Assembly: GCA_000230935.2 (NCBI GenBank)
Contig: AGIQ01000004.1
Span: 248,001 to 312,000 of the forward strand
Direction of reading: 5' to 3'
DNA: 64,000 nt
Origin: Mycolicibacterium rhodesiae JS60
GTDB lineage: Bacteria > Actinomycetota > Actinomycetes > Mycobacteriales > Mycobacteriaceae
Each line of letters opens with the position of its first letter. Within the stretch, counting starts at the first letter, position 1. The translations under genes and the position numbers were made by a program. The notes under the pieces were generated by a model, which saw nothing but the letters and a program-made list of their open reading frames with translations, had not been told where the DNA came from and made no database searches. Positions 23,365-30,879 of this stretch are shown here, in pieces.

Positions 23365-24243
23365 GTGCAGAACCAGATCGCGTTGGGCGCGGCCAAGGTC
23401 ACGCGCGTCGTCGAGACCCAAATCCGCATGCGGACATCGCTGTTCGCCGACACTCCGGCGCAGGCCTGGGACGACCATGCCGACCTGCTGGAGCCACACT
23501 TCTGGGATCGTGCGGCCGAGCAGTGGCGCATCGCGATGCAGTCGTGGGTGCTGGAGGTCGACGGTCTGGTCGTGGTCGTCGACACCGGCGTCGGAAACGA
23601 TCGCGACCGGCCGCACATGCCGCCCCTGGATCATCTGTCGACCGACTTCCTGCGCTCGTTCACCGCTGCGGGGTACGCCCCCGCGACCGTCAATATCGTG
23701 ATCAACACCCACCTGCACACCGACCACGTCGGCTGGAACACCCAACTGGTCGGCGGACACTGGGTGCCGACGTTCCCCAACGCCCGCTACGTGATGCCCG
23801 AAGCGGACTACCGCTTCTTCGGTCCAGGGGGAGCGGGCGAGAACGACGGCATGCGAACGGTGTTGGCCGACAGTGTGATTCCGGTGACCGATCAGATCCA
23901 GCTGTGGTCCGACGAGTTGGAACTCAGTTCGTCACTTCGGCTCCGGCCGGCGGCAGGGCACACACCCGGGTCCTCGGTGTTGTGGCTCGACGCGGGCGCT
24001 CCCGCCGTATTCGTCGGCGACCTGACCCACTGCCCGATCCAGATCCGGCGGCCCGATGACGCCTGCGCGTTCGACGTCGATCCGGCCGCCGCCCGCGGCA
24101 CGCGCAGGCGGGTCTTCACCGAGGCCGCCCACGCCAAGGCGGCCGTTTTTCCCGCGCACTATCCCGGCCACGGCGGTCCGGTGCTCGCCGCGGACGGCGA
24201 CAGTTTCGACGTTGACGACTGGGCGGCGCTCGACGCGATCTAG
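23365..24243 (+). CDS. MBL fold metallo-hydrolase
   Basis: A 292-residue metallo-beta-lactamase-fold hydrolase. The zinc motif HLHTDHVGW has His116, His118, Asp120 and His121. Further ligands lie in AAGHTPGSSVLW and in the C-terminal FPAHYPGHGG. VVVDTGVGNDRDRP supplies the first conserved Asp. The layout is that of lactonase-like/quorum-quenching MBL proteins, but many of these are esterases or have unknown substrates. It uses a GTG start, probably leaderless, with TAGTCT 6 bases upstream inside a hairpin. The last 4 bases overlap the convergent membrane protein gene. Confidence 0.9.
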   Translation: MQNQIALGAAKVTRVVETQIRMRTSLFADTPAQAWDDHADLLEPHFWDRAAEQWRIAMQSWVLEVDGLVVVVDTGVGNDRDRPHMPPLDHLSTDFLRSFTAAGYAPATVNIVINTHLHTDHVGWNTQLVGGHWVPTFPNARYVMPEADYRFFGPGGAGENDGMRTVLADSVIPVTDQIQLWSDELELSSSLRLRPAAGHTPGSSVLWLDAGAPAVFVGDLTHCPIQIRRPDDACAFDVDPAAARGTRRRVFTEAAHAKAAVFPAHYPGHGGPVLAADGDSFDVDDWAALDAI

Positions 24244-25097
24244 CCGGTGCTGGGCACCGAGTAACAGATCGCGGTCGACACGATCGTCGGCAGCACGAAC
24301 CCGGTGATGATGCTCGCGATCACCACGCCGACGTGCGGCGCTGCCAGCCATTCGTCAGGTATGCGCGACGCGCTGCCGGCAAGTGCCGACGCCAGGATCG
24401 CCAGCACCAGCATGCTCACGGTCGCCAGCCGGATCGAACGCATCGCCAGCTGTGTCGATTCGGCCGGATTGACCAGGGACCGGCGTAACCGCAGGCTCCG
24501 CACGGCAACCAGACGGAGGTCGACCAGTACTACCACCGCCGTCGCACCGATCACCGCGCCGATCGCCCATGACGCGGATCTCCCGGCGTACATGAATGTC
24601 AGGTAGTCGATCGCGGTCTCGCTCATGACCAACGTCATCGACAGGGCGGCGGTGAACGTCAGCCAGCTGCCGAGGACCGCGAGAAAGCAGTAGGCCCTGG
24701 TGTCCTGGTCGTCGTCGGCTTGGTCGGGAAACTTGTTGACGACGTGGCTGGCGAGCATCCAGGCCAGGCCGCCGAACAGCGCGGTCGTGCCCGCCGCGAG
24801 CATTCCGGTGGCCGATATGCCCTGTGTCCACGCCACTGCACAGACGGCGCGCCGGTCACCGTTCTCGGGTACCTGGGTGCCGGTGATCAGGCTGAATACG
24901 AAACTGTCCAGCATCAAGACCAGAACCGCACAGGAGAACAACGCCAGCGTGTGCACGCCCTCGCGGGTGTTGCGGTCGAACAGCAACGCAATCGCGGTGA
25001 TCAGGAAACCGCCAAGCACACCGGCCAACTGCGACGTCGACGGTGCCGACGTGAGCAGGCTCCATTGGTCGGTACTGCAGGCCGTGTCCGGATTCAT
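24240..25097 (-). CDS. Multi-pass membrane protein of unknown function
   Basis: A 285-residue integral membrane protein that I do not recognise. About seven hydrophobic segments can be seen: around residues 24-41, 51-70, 95-114, 134-156, 170-190, 218-240 and 252-278. A short Cys-containing N-terminus precedes them, and a charged loop (KFPDQADDDQDTRAY) lies near the middle. No catalytic motif is evident. It lies 30 bases downstream of the B-4DMT-type gene on the same strand, so the two are probably co-transcribed. The start at ATG 25097 has GGAG very close and may be coupled to the upstream gene. Confidence 0.8.
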   Translation of the reverse strand: MNPDTACSTDQWSLLTSAPSTSQLAGVLGGFLITAIALLFDRNTREGVHTLALFSCAVLVLMLDSFVFSLITGTQVPENGDRRAVCAVAWTQGISATGMLAAGTTALFGGLAWMLASHVVNKFPDQADDDQDTRAYCFLAVLGSWLTFTAALSMTLVMSETAIDYLTFMYAGRSASWAIGAVIGATAVVVLVDLRLVAVRSLRLRRSLVNPAESTQLAMRSIRLATVSMLVLAILASALAGSASRIPDEWLAAPHVGVVIASIITGFVLPTIVSTAICYSVPSTG

Positions 25098-25127
25098 CTC
25101 CGAAGCGAGGGGCCGGCGGCGAGAGGT

Positions 25128-25751
25128 TCAGGCCTTGTTGTCGTCCCGGCCCTTGGTCATGTCGATCTGCTCGGTCGGCTCGTCGCGCTCGGCGGTCGCC
25201 ACCGCCGAGGTGCGTTCCTCGGTTGCGGCACCCTTGTCGGACAGCCCGGCGATGGGCCCGGTGCGGTCGTCGCCTACGGCGTCGAACACGCTGCCCGTGC
25301 TGCCGTCCTCGCGGCGGCGCTCCTGGGGAGGCCGCTTGCGGTCGACCAGGAAGCGGCCGATGGCCACCGCAGCGATGGCCGGGACGAACACCACCAGCGC
25401 GGTGAATGCCGCGAACGTGGTGAGCTCACCGATCAGACCCTCGGCGTAGACGCTCTTGTACACCAGCGAAACGATCCAGGTCACCAGGCCGCTCAGGATC
25501 CCGGCGATCAGCCCGGCCAGCAGCCACGTCATCGCCAGATCGCGGCGGCGGTCCGGGTCGGGGTTGGCGTTGGCGTCGGCGCGGCCGTCGAGCAGACCCC
25601 ACGCGAATGCCACGATGGCGAAGATCGCCACCAGCGCGATGCTGATGAGTCCGGCCTTGGTTTCGTAGATGTTGATCAGCGTGCCCTGCACCAGACGGAC
25701 GATCACCATGCCGGCAGCGAAGGCCAGTCCGCGCAACAACCACGTAGTCAT
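25128..25751 (-). CDS. B-4DMT family membrane protein
   Basis: A 207-residue protein with four membrane helices in the first 130 residues (LLRGLAFAAGMVIVRLVQG; ISIALVAIFAIVAFAWGLL; TWLLAGLIAGILSGLVTWIV; TAFTALVVFVPAIAAVAIG-like). A long charged, disordered cytoplasmic tail from about 135 ends TKGRDDNKA. The arrangement matches the mycobacterial B-4DMT proteins; its position beside pepQ matches Rv2536 in M. tuberculosis. The family is named as transporters, but the substrate is unknown. ATG 25751 has TACCCT 8 bases upstream, consistent with a leaderless transcript, in a 33-base divergent spacer with pepQ. Confidence 0.88.
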   Translation of the reverse strand: MTTWLLRGLAFAAGMVIVRLVQGTLINIYETKAGLISIALVAIFAIVAFAWGLLDGRADANANPDPDRRRDLAMTWLLAGLIAGILSGLVTWIVSLVYKSVYAEGLIGELTTFAAFTALVVFVPAIAAVAIGRFLVDRKRPPQERRREDGSTGSVFDAVGDDRTGPIAGLSDKGAATEERTSAVATAERDEPTEQIDMTKGRDDNKA

Positions 25752-25759
25752 GGTTAGTC

Positions 25760-25765
25760 AGGGTA
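25760..25765 (-). promoter_or_regulatory. Leaderless-type -10 box for the B-4DMT gene
   Basis: TACCCT on the minus strand, 8 bases before ATG 25751. Only 5 bases separate it from the opposing -10 box of pepQ. Confidence 0.45.
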
Positions 25766-25770
25766 GCGAG

Positions 25771-25776
25771 TACCGT
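25771..25776 (+). promoter_or_regulatory. Leaderless-type -10 box for pepQ
   Basis: TACCGT, 8 bases before GTG 25785, with no Shine-Dalgarno. It lies nearly back-to-back with the -10 box of the divergent gene. Confidence 0.45.
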
Positions 25777-25784
25777 CAGCGACC

Positions 25785-26876
25785 GTGACACATTCCCAAC
25801 GCCGGGACCGGCTGGCTGCCCGGCTGGCGGCCGCCGGATTGGACGCGATCCTGGTGAGTGACCTGGTCAACGTCCGATACCTGTCCGGTTTCAGCGGGTC
25901 GAACGCCGCGCTTTTGGTGTTCGCGGGGGACACGCCGACGGTGCTGGCCACCGATTCGCGGTACCGCACGCAGGCCGCGCTGCAGGCGCCGGACGTGGAA
26001 ACGGTCATCGAGCGGGCCTGCGGGCGCCATCTGGTCGGGCGCGCGGTGGCCGACGGGGCCGCCCGGATCGGGTTCGAGAGCCATGTCGTCACCGTCGACG
26101 GATTCGGCGTGCTGTCCCGTGAACTGGACGAGCACCCGGCGGCCGAGCTGGTGCGGGCCGCCGGCACGGTCGAGGCACTGCGGGAGGTCAAGGACGCCGG
26201 CGAGATCGCCCTGCTGCGGTTGGCCTGCGAGGCCGCCGACGCGGCGCTGGCAGATCTGGTGGCGGGCGGCGGCCTGCGGCCGGGGCGCACCGAGCGTGAG
26301 GTCGGCCGCCAGCTCGAGGCGCTGATGCTCGAGCACGGCGCCGACGGGCCGTCGTTCGAGACGATCGTGGCCACCGGAGCCAACTCGGCCATCCCGCATC
26401 ACCGGCCCACCGACGCCGTGCTGGCCGGTGGGGATTTCGTCAAGATCGACTTCGGTGCGCTGGTCGGGGGCTACCACTCCGATATGACGCGCACATTCGT
26501 GCTCGGCGAGGTTGCCGACTGGCAGCTGGAGATCTACGAGCTGGTGGCGGCGGCCCAGCGGGCGGGCCGGGATGCCCTGGACGTCGGGGCGGAGCTACGC
26601 GACGTCGACGGCGCGGCCCGGCAGGTGATCGTCGACGCCGGCTACGGCGAGTACTTCGGCCACGGCCTGGGCCACGGCGTCGGATTACAGATCCACGAAG
26701 CACCGGGAATCAACTCCGCAGCCGCCGGTACACTGCTTGCTGGCTCCGTGGTGACCGTGGAACCCGGTGTCTACCTGCCCGACCGTGGCGGTGTCCGCAT
26801 CGAGGACACCCTGGTCGTCGGCGAGCGAAGCCCAGAACTGCTGACCCGGTTCCCCAAGGAACTAACGGTCGTCTAG
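25785..26876 (+). CDS. pepQ: Xaa-Pro peptidase (M24 family)
   Basis: A 363-residue M24 metallopeptidase that removes residues next to proline (aminopeptidase P / prolidase type). The creatinase-like N-terminal domain (LAARLAAAGLDAILVSDLVNVRYL-style) is followed by the pita-bread fold. All five metal ligands are present: Asp222 (KIDFG), Asp233 (SDMTRT), His297 (GLGHGVG), Glu326 (TVEPGVY) and Glu340 (VRIEDT). GTG 25785 has a leaderless-type -10 box. It is followed by efp 29 bases later, an order shared by many actinobacteria, so transcription may continue into efp-nusB. Confidence 0.95.
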   Translation: MTHSQRRDRLAARLAAAGLDAILVSDLVNVRYLSGFSGSNAALLVFAGDTPTVLATDSRYRTQAALQAPDVETVIERACGRHLVGRAVADGAARIGFESHVVTVDGFGVLSRELDEHPAAELVRAAGTVEALREVKDAGEIALLRLACEAADAALADLVAGGGLRPGRTEREVGRQLEALMLEHGADGPSFETIVATGANSAIPHHRPTDAVLAGGDFVKIDFGALVGGYHSDMTRTFVLGEVADWQLEIYELVAAAQRAGRDALDVGAELRDVDGAARQVIVDAGYGEYFGHGLGHGVGLQIHEAPGINSAAAGTLLAGSVVTVEPGVYLPDRGGVRIEDTLVVGERSPELLTRFPKELTVV

Positions 26877-26905
26877 GACCGGACAGAAGAGGAGAACGAC
26901 CGACC

Positions 26906-27469
26906 GTGGCATCCACTGCCGATTTCAAGAACGGCCTTGTGCTGAACATCGACGGCCAGCTCTGGCAGATCATCGAGTTCCAGCACGTCAAACCGGGCAA
27001 GGGCCCGGCCTTCGTGCGCACGAAGCTCAAGAATGTGCTCTCGGGCAAGGTCGTCGACAAGACCTACAACGCCGGGGTGAAGGTGGAGACCGCGACCGTC
27101 GACCGCCGTGACGCCACCTACCTCTACCGCGACGGCTCCGACTTCGTGTTCATGGACTCCGAGGACTTCGAGCAGCACCCGCTGTCGGAGGCACTGGTCG
27201 GCCGGCTGGCCGACTTCCTGCTCGAGGGCATGCCGGTGCAGATCGCGTTCAACGAGGGCGCGCCGCTGTACCTGGAGCTGCCGGTCACCGTCGAACTCGA
27301 GGTCGCCAGCACCGAACCCGGCCTGCAGGGCGATCGGTCGAGCGCGGGCACCAAGCCCGCGACGTTGGAAACCGGGGCCGAGATCCAGGTTCCGCTGTTC
27401 ATCAACACCGGCGACAAGCTCAAGGTGGATTCGCGGGACGGCAGCTACCTGGGGCGTGTGAACGCCTGA
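26906..27469 (+). CDS. efp: Translation elongation factor P
   Basis: EF-P, 187 residues, relieves ribosome stalling at polyproline. The three OB/KOW-like domains are visible, with the N-terminal tip loop PGKGPAF carrying Lys32, the residue at the P-site tip. Domain II carries YRDGSDFVFMDSEDFEQ, and domain III ends in the signature INTGDKLKVDSRDGSYLGRVNA. Actinobacterial EF-P usually has an unmodified Lys here; no epmA/epmB-like gene is in the window. The GTG at 26906 has gaagaggag upstream. nusB follows after one base. Confidence 0.97.
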   Translation: MASTADFKNGLVLNIDGQLWQIIEFQHVKPGKGPAFVRTKLKNVLSGKVVDKTYNAGVKVETATVDRRDATYLYRDGSDFVFMDSEDFEQHPLSEALVGRLADFLLEGMPVQIAFNEGAPLYLELPVTVELEVASTEPGLQGDRSSAGTKPATLETGAEIQVPLFINTGDKLKVDSRDGSYLGRVNA

Positions 27470-27470
27470 T

Positions 27471-27950
27471 ATGGCCGACCGCAAGGCCGACAAGGGTCGG
27501 CATCAGGCGCGCAAGCGCGCCGTCGACCTGCTGTTCGAGGCCGAGGCCCGGGGTCTGACGTCCGCCGAGGTGGCCGACGTGCGGATCGCGCTGGCCGAGG
27601 CCAACGCCGAGGTGTCGGCGCTCAACCCGTACACGGTGACCGTCGCCCGGGGGGTTGCCACCCATGCGGCTCACATCGACGAGCTGATCACCTCGCATCT
27701 GCAGGGCTGGACCCTGGAGCGGTTGCCGGCCGTGGACCGCGCGATCCTGCGGGTGGCGGTCTGGGAGCTGCTGCACGCCGAGGACGTTCCCGAGCCGGTG
27801 GCCGTCGACGAGGCGGTCGAGCTGGCCAAGGAGCTCTCCACCGACGAGTCGCCGGGCTTCGTCAACGGGGTGCTGGGCCAGGTCATGCTGGTCACCCCGC
27901 AGATCCGCGCGGCGGCCGCCGCGGTCCGGGGCGCGTCACCCGAGGCGTAA
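27471..27950 (+). CDS. nusB: Transcription antitermination factor NusB
   Basis: NusB, 159 residues, joins NusE (S10) on boxA RNA in antitermination at rRNA operons. The all-helical signature is present: RHQARKRAVDLLFEAEARG at the N-terminus, and the central LERLPAVDRAILRVAVWELLH with PEPVAVDEAVELAKELSTDESPGFVNGVLG-type helix. ATG 27471 lies one base after the efp stop, so translation is coupled. It is the last intact gene of this block; a frameshifted remnant follows. Confidence 0.97.
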   Translation: MADRKADKGRHQARKRAVDLLFEAEARGLTSAEVADVRIALAEANAEVSALNPYTVTVARGVATHAAHIDELITSHLQGWTLERLPAVDRAILRVAVWELLHAEDVPEPVAVDEAVELAKELSTDESPGFVNGVLGQVMLVTPQIRAAAAAVRGASPEA

Positions 27951-27959
27951 GGTCCCGCC

Positions 27960-28354
27960 ATGTTGGCGGCAACGGACTGGTTGGAGGCAGGTTTCTCGCC
28001 GCGGGAGCGGCTTGCCCGCATGATGGGAGTCCTGCTCGGCCAACGGCATTGGATGCTGGAGCGGGCCATGCGCCTACCGCTGGCCCATGGTCCCCGCGTT
28101 GGCACTGCTCGCGGCGATGCCCGCGCCGGGTGCCGCCGAATACGTCGCCGACGCCTTCGCCCCCGTCTGGGTAGATCCGCCTCGGCGACGCCCGGGTGCG
28201 GCTGCGCGCACTGGACCGACTGCTCGCTGATACCGTGGCGATGATCGAGACGAAAGGTGTTGCAGACGAATGGATTCCACGAGCCGTGCGGACTCAAGCC
28301 CGGGTGGCCCGCCGCGCTGGAGATCGGGGTACCGATCTCGCCGATCGCGATGGT
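27960..28354 (+). pseudogene. Frameshifted remnant of a short gene downstream of nusB
   Basis: Three coding-looking pieces lie in three successive frames on the same strand. Piece 1 runs from ATG 27960 to about 28080 (MLAATDWLEAGFSPRERLAR...). Piece 2 covers about 28087-28172 (VPALALLAAMPAPGAAEYVA...). Piece 3 runs from about 28175 onward (LGDARVRLRALDRLLADTVA...). Joined, they make about 130 codons, close to the size of the short hypothetical gene that follows nusB in M. tuberculosis (Rv2532c, recalled from the map and not compared by sequence). Each shift moves the frame by +1. The 3' end runs into the convergent hydrolase gene. I do not recognise the family. Alternatives are a non-coding spacer or sequencing errors in an intact gene. 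Confidence 0.5.
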
Positions 28355-29557
28355 CTAGAGGCCCAGTGCGTCGTAGGTGCGGCGGACGAACTTCGGCTGC
28401 ACCGACTGCAGCTTGGCCAGTGACGTATTGCCGGCCACCGCGGCGGCTGGCGCGCTCATGTTCGGATAGTTCTGGATCAGGTAGATCAGGATCAGGTCGT
28501 TGGCCGGGTCGGCCTGCCACCAGGTTCCGTACGCGCCCGGCCAGCTGAAGGTGCCCACCCCGCCGGGGCCGTAGAGCTGAGCGGACTTGGCCGGATCGGT
28601 GACCACCGACAGGTTCAAACCGAAGCCGCGGCCGACCCAGAACGGCATGCCCAGGAACGGATGACGCTTCTGTTCGTCGGTCAGCCGGTCGGTGCGCATC
28701 AACCGCACCGACTCCTCGGAAAGCACTCGCACACCGTCAACTTCGCCGCCGCCCAACAACATTCGGGCAAAGCTCAGGTAGTCGTCGACCGTCGTCACCA
28801 GGCTGGCCCCGCCCTGACAGAACCGCGGTTCGGTGACCGGTATCGGGCCCATCGCGTCGTGTTGCAATCCGCTTGCCTCGTCCAGCCGGTACATCGTCGC
28901 GGCCCGGGCGCGCTTGTCCGGAGAAATGAAGAACCCGGTGTCGGCCATGCCGAGGGGTTCGAAGACCCGCTCGGTGAGGACCGCCTGCAGGGACTTGCCC
29001 TCGATCCGCGACACGACGATACCCAGGACATCGGTGGCGTGGCTGTAGGTGAGCCAGTCGCCGGGCTGGTGCACCAGCGGCAGCTGCGCGATCTCGGCCA
29101 GCCAGTGGTCCTGGTCCTGGCGGAACGACACCCGGCCATAGGCCTTGCTGATCGGTCCGGGCACCGAGAACACGTAGGCCAGTCCGCTGCGGTGGGTCAT
29201 CAGGTCGTCGATCGTGATCGGCCGCCGCGCGGGCACCGTCTCCTCCAGCGGGCCGGTCGGATCGACGAGCACCTGCATATCGGCCAGTTCCGGCAACCAG
29301 CGGCTGACCGGGTCGTTCAATGCGAGCTTGCCCGCCTCGATCAGGCTCATCGCGGCCGCCACCGTGACCGGTTTGGTCATCGAGGCGACCCGGAAGATGG
29401 TGTCCCGCTGCATCGGCAGTCCGGCTTCCACGTCGCGGTAGCCGATTTCGTTGACCTGCAGCACATTTCCGCGTTGCCATGCCAACGTGACGGCACCGGC
29501 CAACACGCCGGTGTCCACCGCCTGCGCAACCGAAGCGCGATTGTCCCCGAGATTCAC
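28355..29557 (-). CDS. Serine hydrolase, class C beta-lactamase/esterase-like
   Basis: A 400-residue serine hydrolase of the beta-lactamase class C / EstB / penicillin-binding-like family. The SxxK motif ASMTKP has Ser59 and Lys62. The second motif is Tyr171-Ser-His (YSH) in place of the classical YxN. The third KTG-like box is not clear; GPGGVGTFSW occupies its place. No signal peptide is present, so it is probably a cytoplasmic esterase rather than a beta-lactamase. The family is common in mycobacteria, where many members are lipid esterases. The ATG at 29557 lies 10 bases downstream of the methyltransferase, so the two are likely one transcript. Confidence 0.88.
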   Translation of the reverse strand: MNLGDNRASVAQAVDTGVLAGAVTLAWQRGNVLQVNEIGYRDVEAGLPMQRDTIFRVASMTKPVTVAAAMSLIEAGKLALNDPVSRWLPELADMQVLVDPTGPLEETVPARRPITIDDLMTHRSGLAYVFSVPGPISKAYGRVSFRQDQDHWLAEIAQLPLVHQPGDWLTYSHATDVLGIVVSRIEGKSLQAVLTERVFEPLGMADTGFFISPDKRARAATMYRLDEASGLQHDAMGPIPVTEPRFCQGGASLVTTVDDYLSFARMLLGGGEVDGVRVLSEESVRLMRTDRLTDEQKRHPFLGMPFWVGRGFGLNLSVVTDPAKSAQLYGPGGVGTFSWPGAYGTWWQADPANDLILIYLIQNYPNMSAPAAAVAGNTSLAKLQSVQPKFVRRTYDALGL

Positions 29558-29567
29558 CTGAGGGATT

Positions 29568-30221
29568 CTACTGAGCGGCTTCTACGCGGGGGCGTTCGGC
29601 GACCACGAGCCAGAAGCCCATGTCGACGCCGTCGGGGCGGCGCACGGTCGTCGGCGTCACCGAGGCGACCGTCCAGCCGGCGCCGCCGATGACAGTGCGC
29701 ACGGTCGATTCGCTGACCGCGCGCTGCCCGCGCATCGGGTCGTCGTTGGCCTCGGAGAAGCAGGCGATCAGCAGCCGCGCGCCGGGCCGGGCGGCACGGT
29801 AGGCCGCGGCGGCGTAGGCGAGCTTGCCGTCGTCGTCGAGGCAGTGGAACATCCCGCTGTCGACGATGGTGTCGAAGGCGTCGCGGTAGCCGGTCAGTTC
29901 TGTGGCGTCGGTCACCGCGAACCGGACGTTCACGTGGGCGTCGGCGGCCCGATGCTCGGCGGTGATCAAGGCGGTCGGGGAGATGTCGAGCGCGGTGACG
30001 CGGTGGCCGTGCTGGGCCAGGTAGATCGCGTTGTCGCCCAGCCCACAGCCGATGTCGAGGACGTCGCCGGCAATCAGGCCCTGCTCCTGCCACGCGATGA
30101 CACTTTCCTTGGGGCCCTTGGTGTCCCACGGCACGGCAGTGACGGGAGGGATTCCCTCGGCGGGGCTCTCACCGCGGTAGAGGGCGTCGAAGTCCCACTG
30201 CGACGGATGCGATGTGGTCAC
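29568..30221 (-). CDS. Class I SAM-dependent methyltransferase
   Basis: A 217-residue methyltransferase. Motif I VLDIGCGLGDNAIYLA (SAM glycine loop), motif II ALDISPTAL, the acidic VTDATEL, and motif post-II TIVDSGMFHCL are in the usual order of class I enzymes. The opening SQWDFDALYRGESPAEGIPPW-like segment is typical of thiopurine/tellurite-type methyltransferases in actinobacteria. I prefer GTG 30221 to GTG 30227 because TAGCCT (30234 to 30229) ends 7 bases before 30221, which suits a leaderless start. The substrate is unknown. It is divergent from pyrR and probably co-transcribed with the hydrolase. Confidence 0.88.
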   Translation of the reverse strand: MTTSHPSQWDFDALYRGESPAEGIPPVTAVPWDTKGPKESVIAWQEQGLIAGDVLDIGCGLGDNAIYLAQHGHRVTALDISPTALITAEHRAADAHVNVRFAVTDATELTGYRDAFDTIVDSGMFHCLDDDGKLAYAAAAYRAARPGARLLIACFSEANDDPMRGQRAVSESTVRTVIGGAGWTVASVTPTTVRRPDGVDMGFWLVVAERPRVEAAQ

Positions 30222-30228
30222 GCACACC

Positions 30229-30234
30229 AGGCTA
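30229..30234 (-). promoter_or_regulatory. Leaderless-type -10 box for the methyltransferase
   Basis: TAGCCT on the minus strand, 7 bases before GTG 30221. It is too close to GTG 30227 for that codon to be used on a leaderless mRNA. Confidence 0.4.
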
Positions 30235-30241
30235 GACCTGT

Positions 30242-30247
30242 TAAGCT
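30242..30247 (+). promoter_or_regulatory. Possible -10 box of the pyr operon
   Basis: TAAGCT fits TANNNT and would start a transcript near 30254. That gives a leader of about 60 bases that includes the PyrR-type loop. No clear -35 element is seen 17 bases upstream. Confidence 0.35.
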
Positions 30248-30274
30248 GCCCGGCAGTTCGACATCCTTTAACGA

Positions 30275-30292
30275 TCCGTCCAGAGAGGCGGA
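30275..30292 (+). promoter_or_regulatory. PyrR-binding RNA loop in the pyr leader
   Basis: The leader contains GTCCAGAGAGGC (30278-30289), which matches the conserved PyrR-binding loop core UCCNGNGAGG. It is closed by the complementary bases TCCG (30275-30278) and CGGA (30289-30292). The AGGAGG Shine-Dalgarno of pyrR begins just 3' of it (about 30295-30300), 12 bases before GTG 30313. In M. smegmatis PyrR is known to repress pyr translation by binding such a site. Binding of UMP-charged PyrR here would mask the ribosome site. Confidence 0.75.
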
Positions 30293-30312
30293 GAAGGAGG
30301 TCCGGTCAGCTC

Positions 30313-30879
30313 GTGGGCGCAGACGACCGTGAATTGATGTCCGGTGCGGACGTCGGTAGAACCGTTTCCCGCATCGCCCACCAGATCATCGAGAAGACCG
30401 CTCTCGACGCCCCCAACGCCCCCCGCGTCATCCTGTTGGGCATCCCGACCCGCGGCGTCACCCTGGCCAACCGGCTGGCCGCCAAGATCGACGAATTCGC
30501 CGGCGTCACCGTCGCCTGCGGCAGCCTCGACATCACGCTGTACCGCGACGACCTGGACTTCAAGCCGCCCCGTGCGCTGGAGTCGACGTCGATCCCCACC
30601 GGCGGCATCGACGGCGCCCTGGTGATCCTCGTCGACGACGTGCTCTACACCGGGCGGTCGGTCCGCTCGGCGCTGGACGCGCTGCGCGATATCGGCCGGC
30701 CGAAGGTGGTGCAGCTGGCGGTCCTCGTCGACCGCGGCCATCGCGAGCTGCCGCTGCGGGCGGACTACGTCGGCAAGAACGTGCCCACCTCGCGCAGCGA
30801 GAACGTCAAGGTGCGGCTGAAAGAGACCGACGACGTCGAAGGGATCTGGATCGCACCGCAGGGAGGGCCGGCCAGATGA
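30313..30879 (+). CDS. pyrR: Bifunctional pyr operon regulator / uracil phosphoribosyltransferase PyrR
   Basis: PyrR, 188 residues, a type I phosphoribosyltransferase-fold RNA-binding regulator with weak UPRT activity. The PRPP-binding motif VILVDDVLYTGRSVRSAL is intact, and the family segments RIAHQIIEKT, LLGIPTRGV and LYRDDL are present. GTG 30313 follows an AGGAGG Shine-Dalgarno; upstream open frame to 30214 is leader. A PyrR-type loop just before the Shine-Dalgarno suggests that it controls its own translation and the operon in response to UMP. It overlaps pyrB by ATGA. Confidence 0.97.
   Translation: MGADDRELMSGADVGRTVSRIAHQIIEKTALDAPNAPRVILLGIPTRGVTLANRLAAKIDEFAGVTVACGSLDITLYRDDLDFKPPRALESTSIPTGGIDGALVILVDDVLYTGRSVRSALDALRDIGRPKVVQLAVLVDRGHRELPLRADYVGKNVPTSRSENVKVRLKETDDVEGIWIAPQGGPAR

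Noticed and set aside
28196..28423. Independent 75-codon gene after nusB
   Set aside because: Better explained as the third piece of the frameshifted remnant; it runs into the opposite-strand hydrolase.
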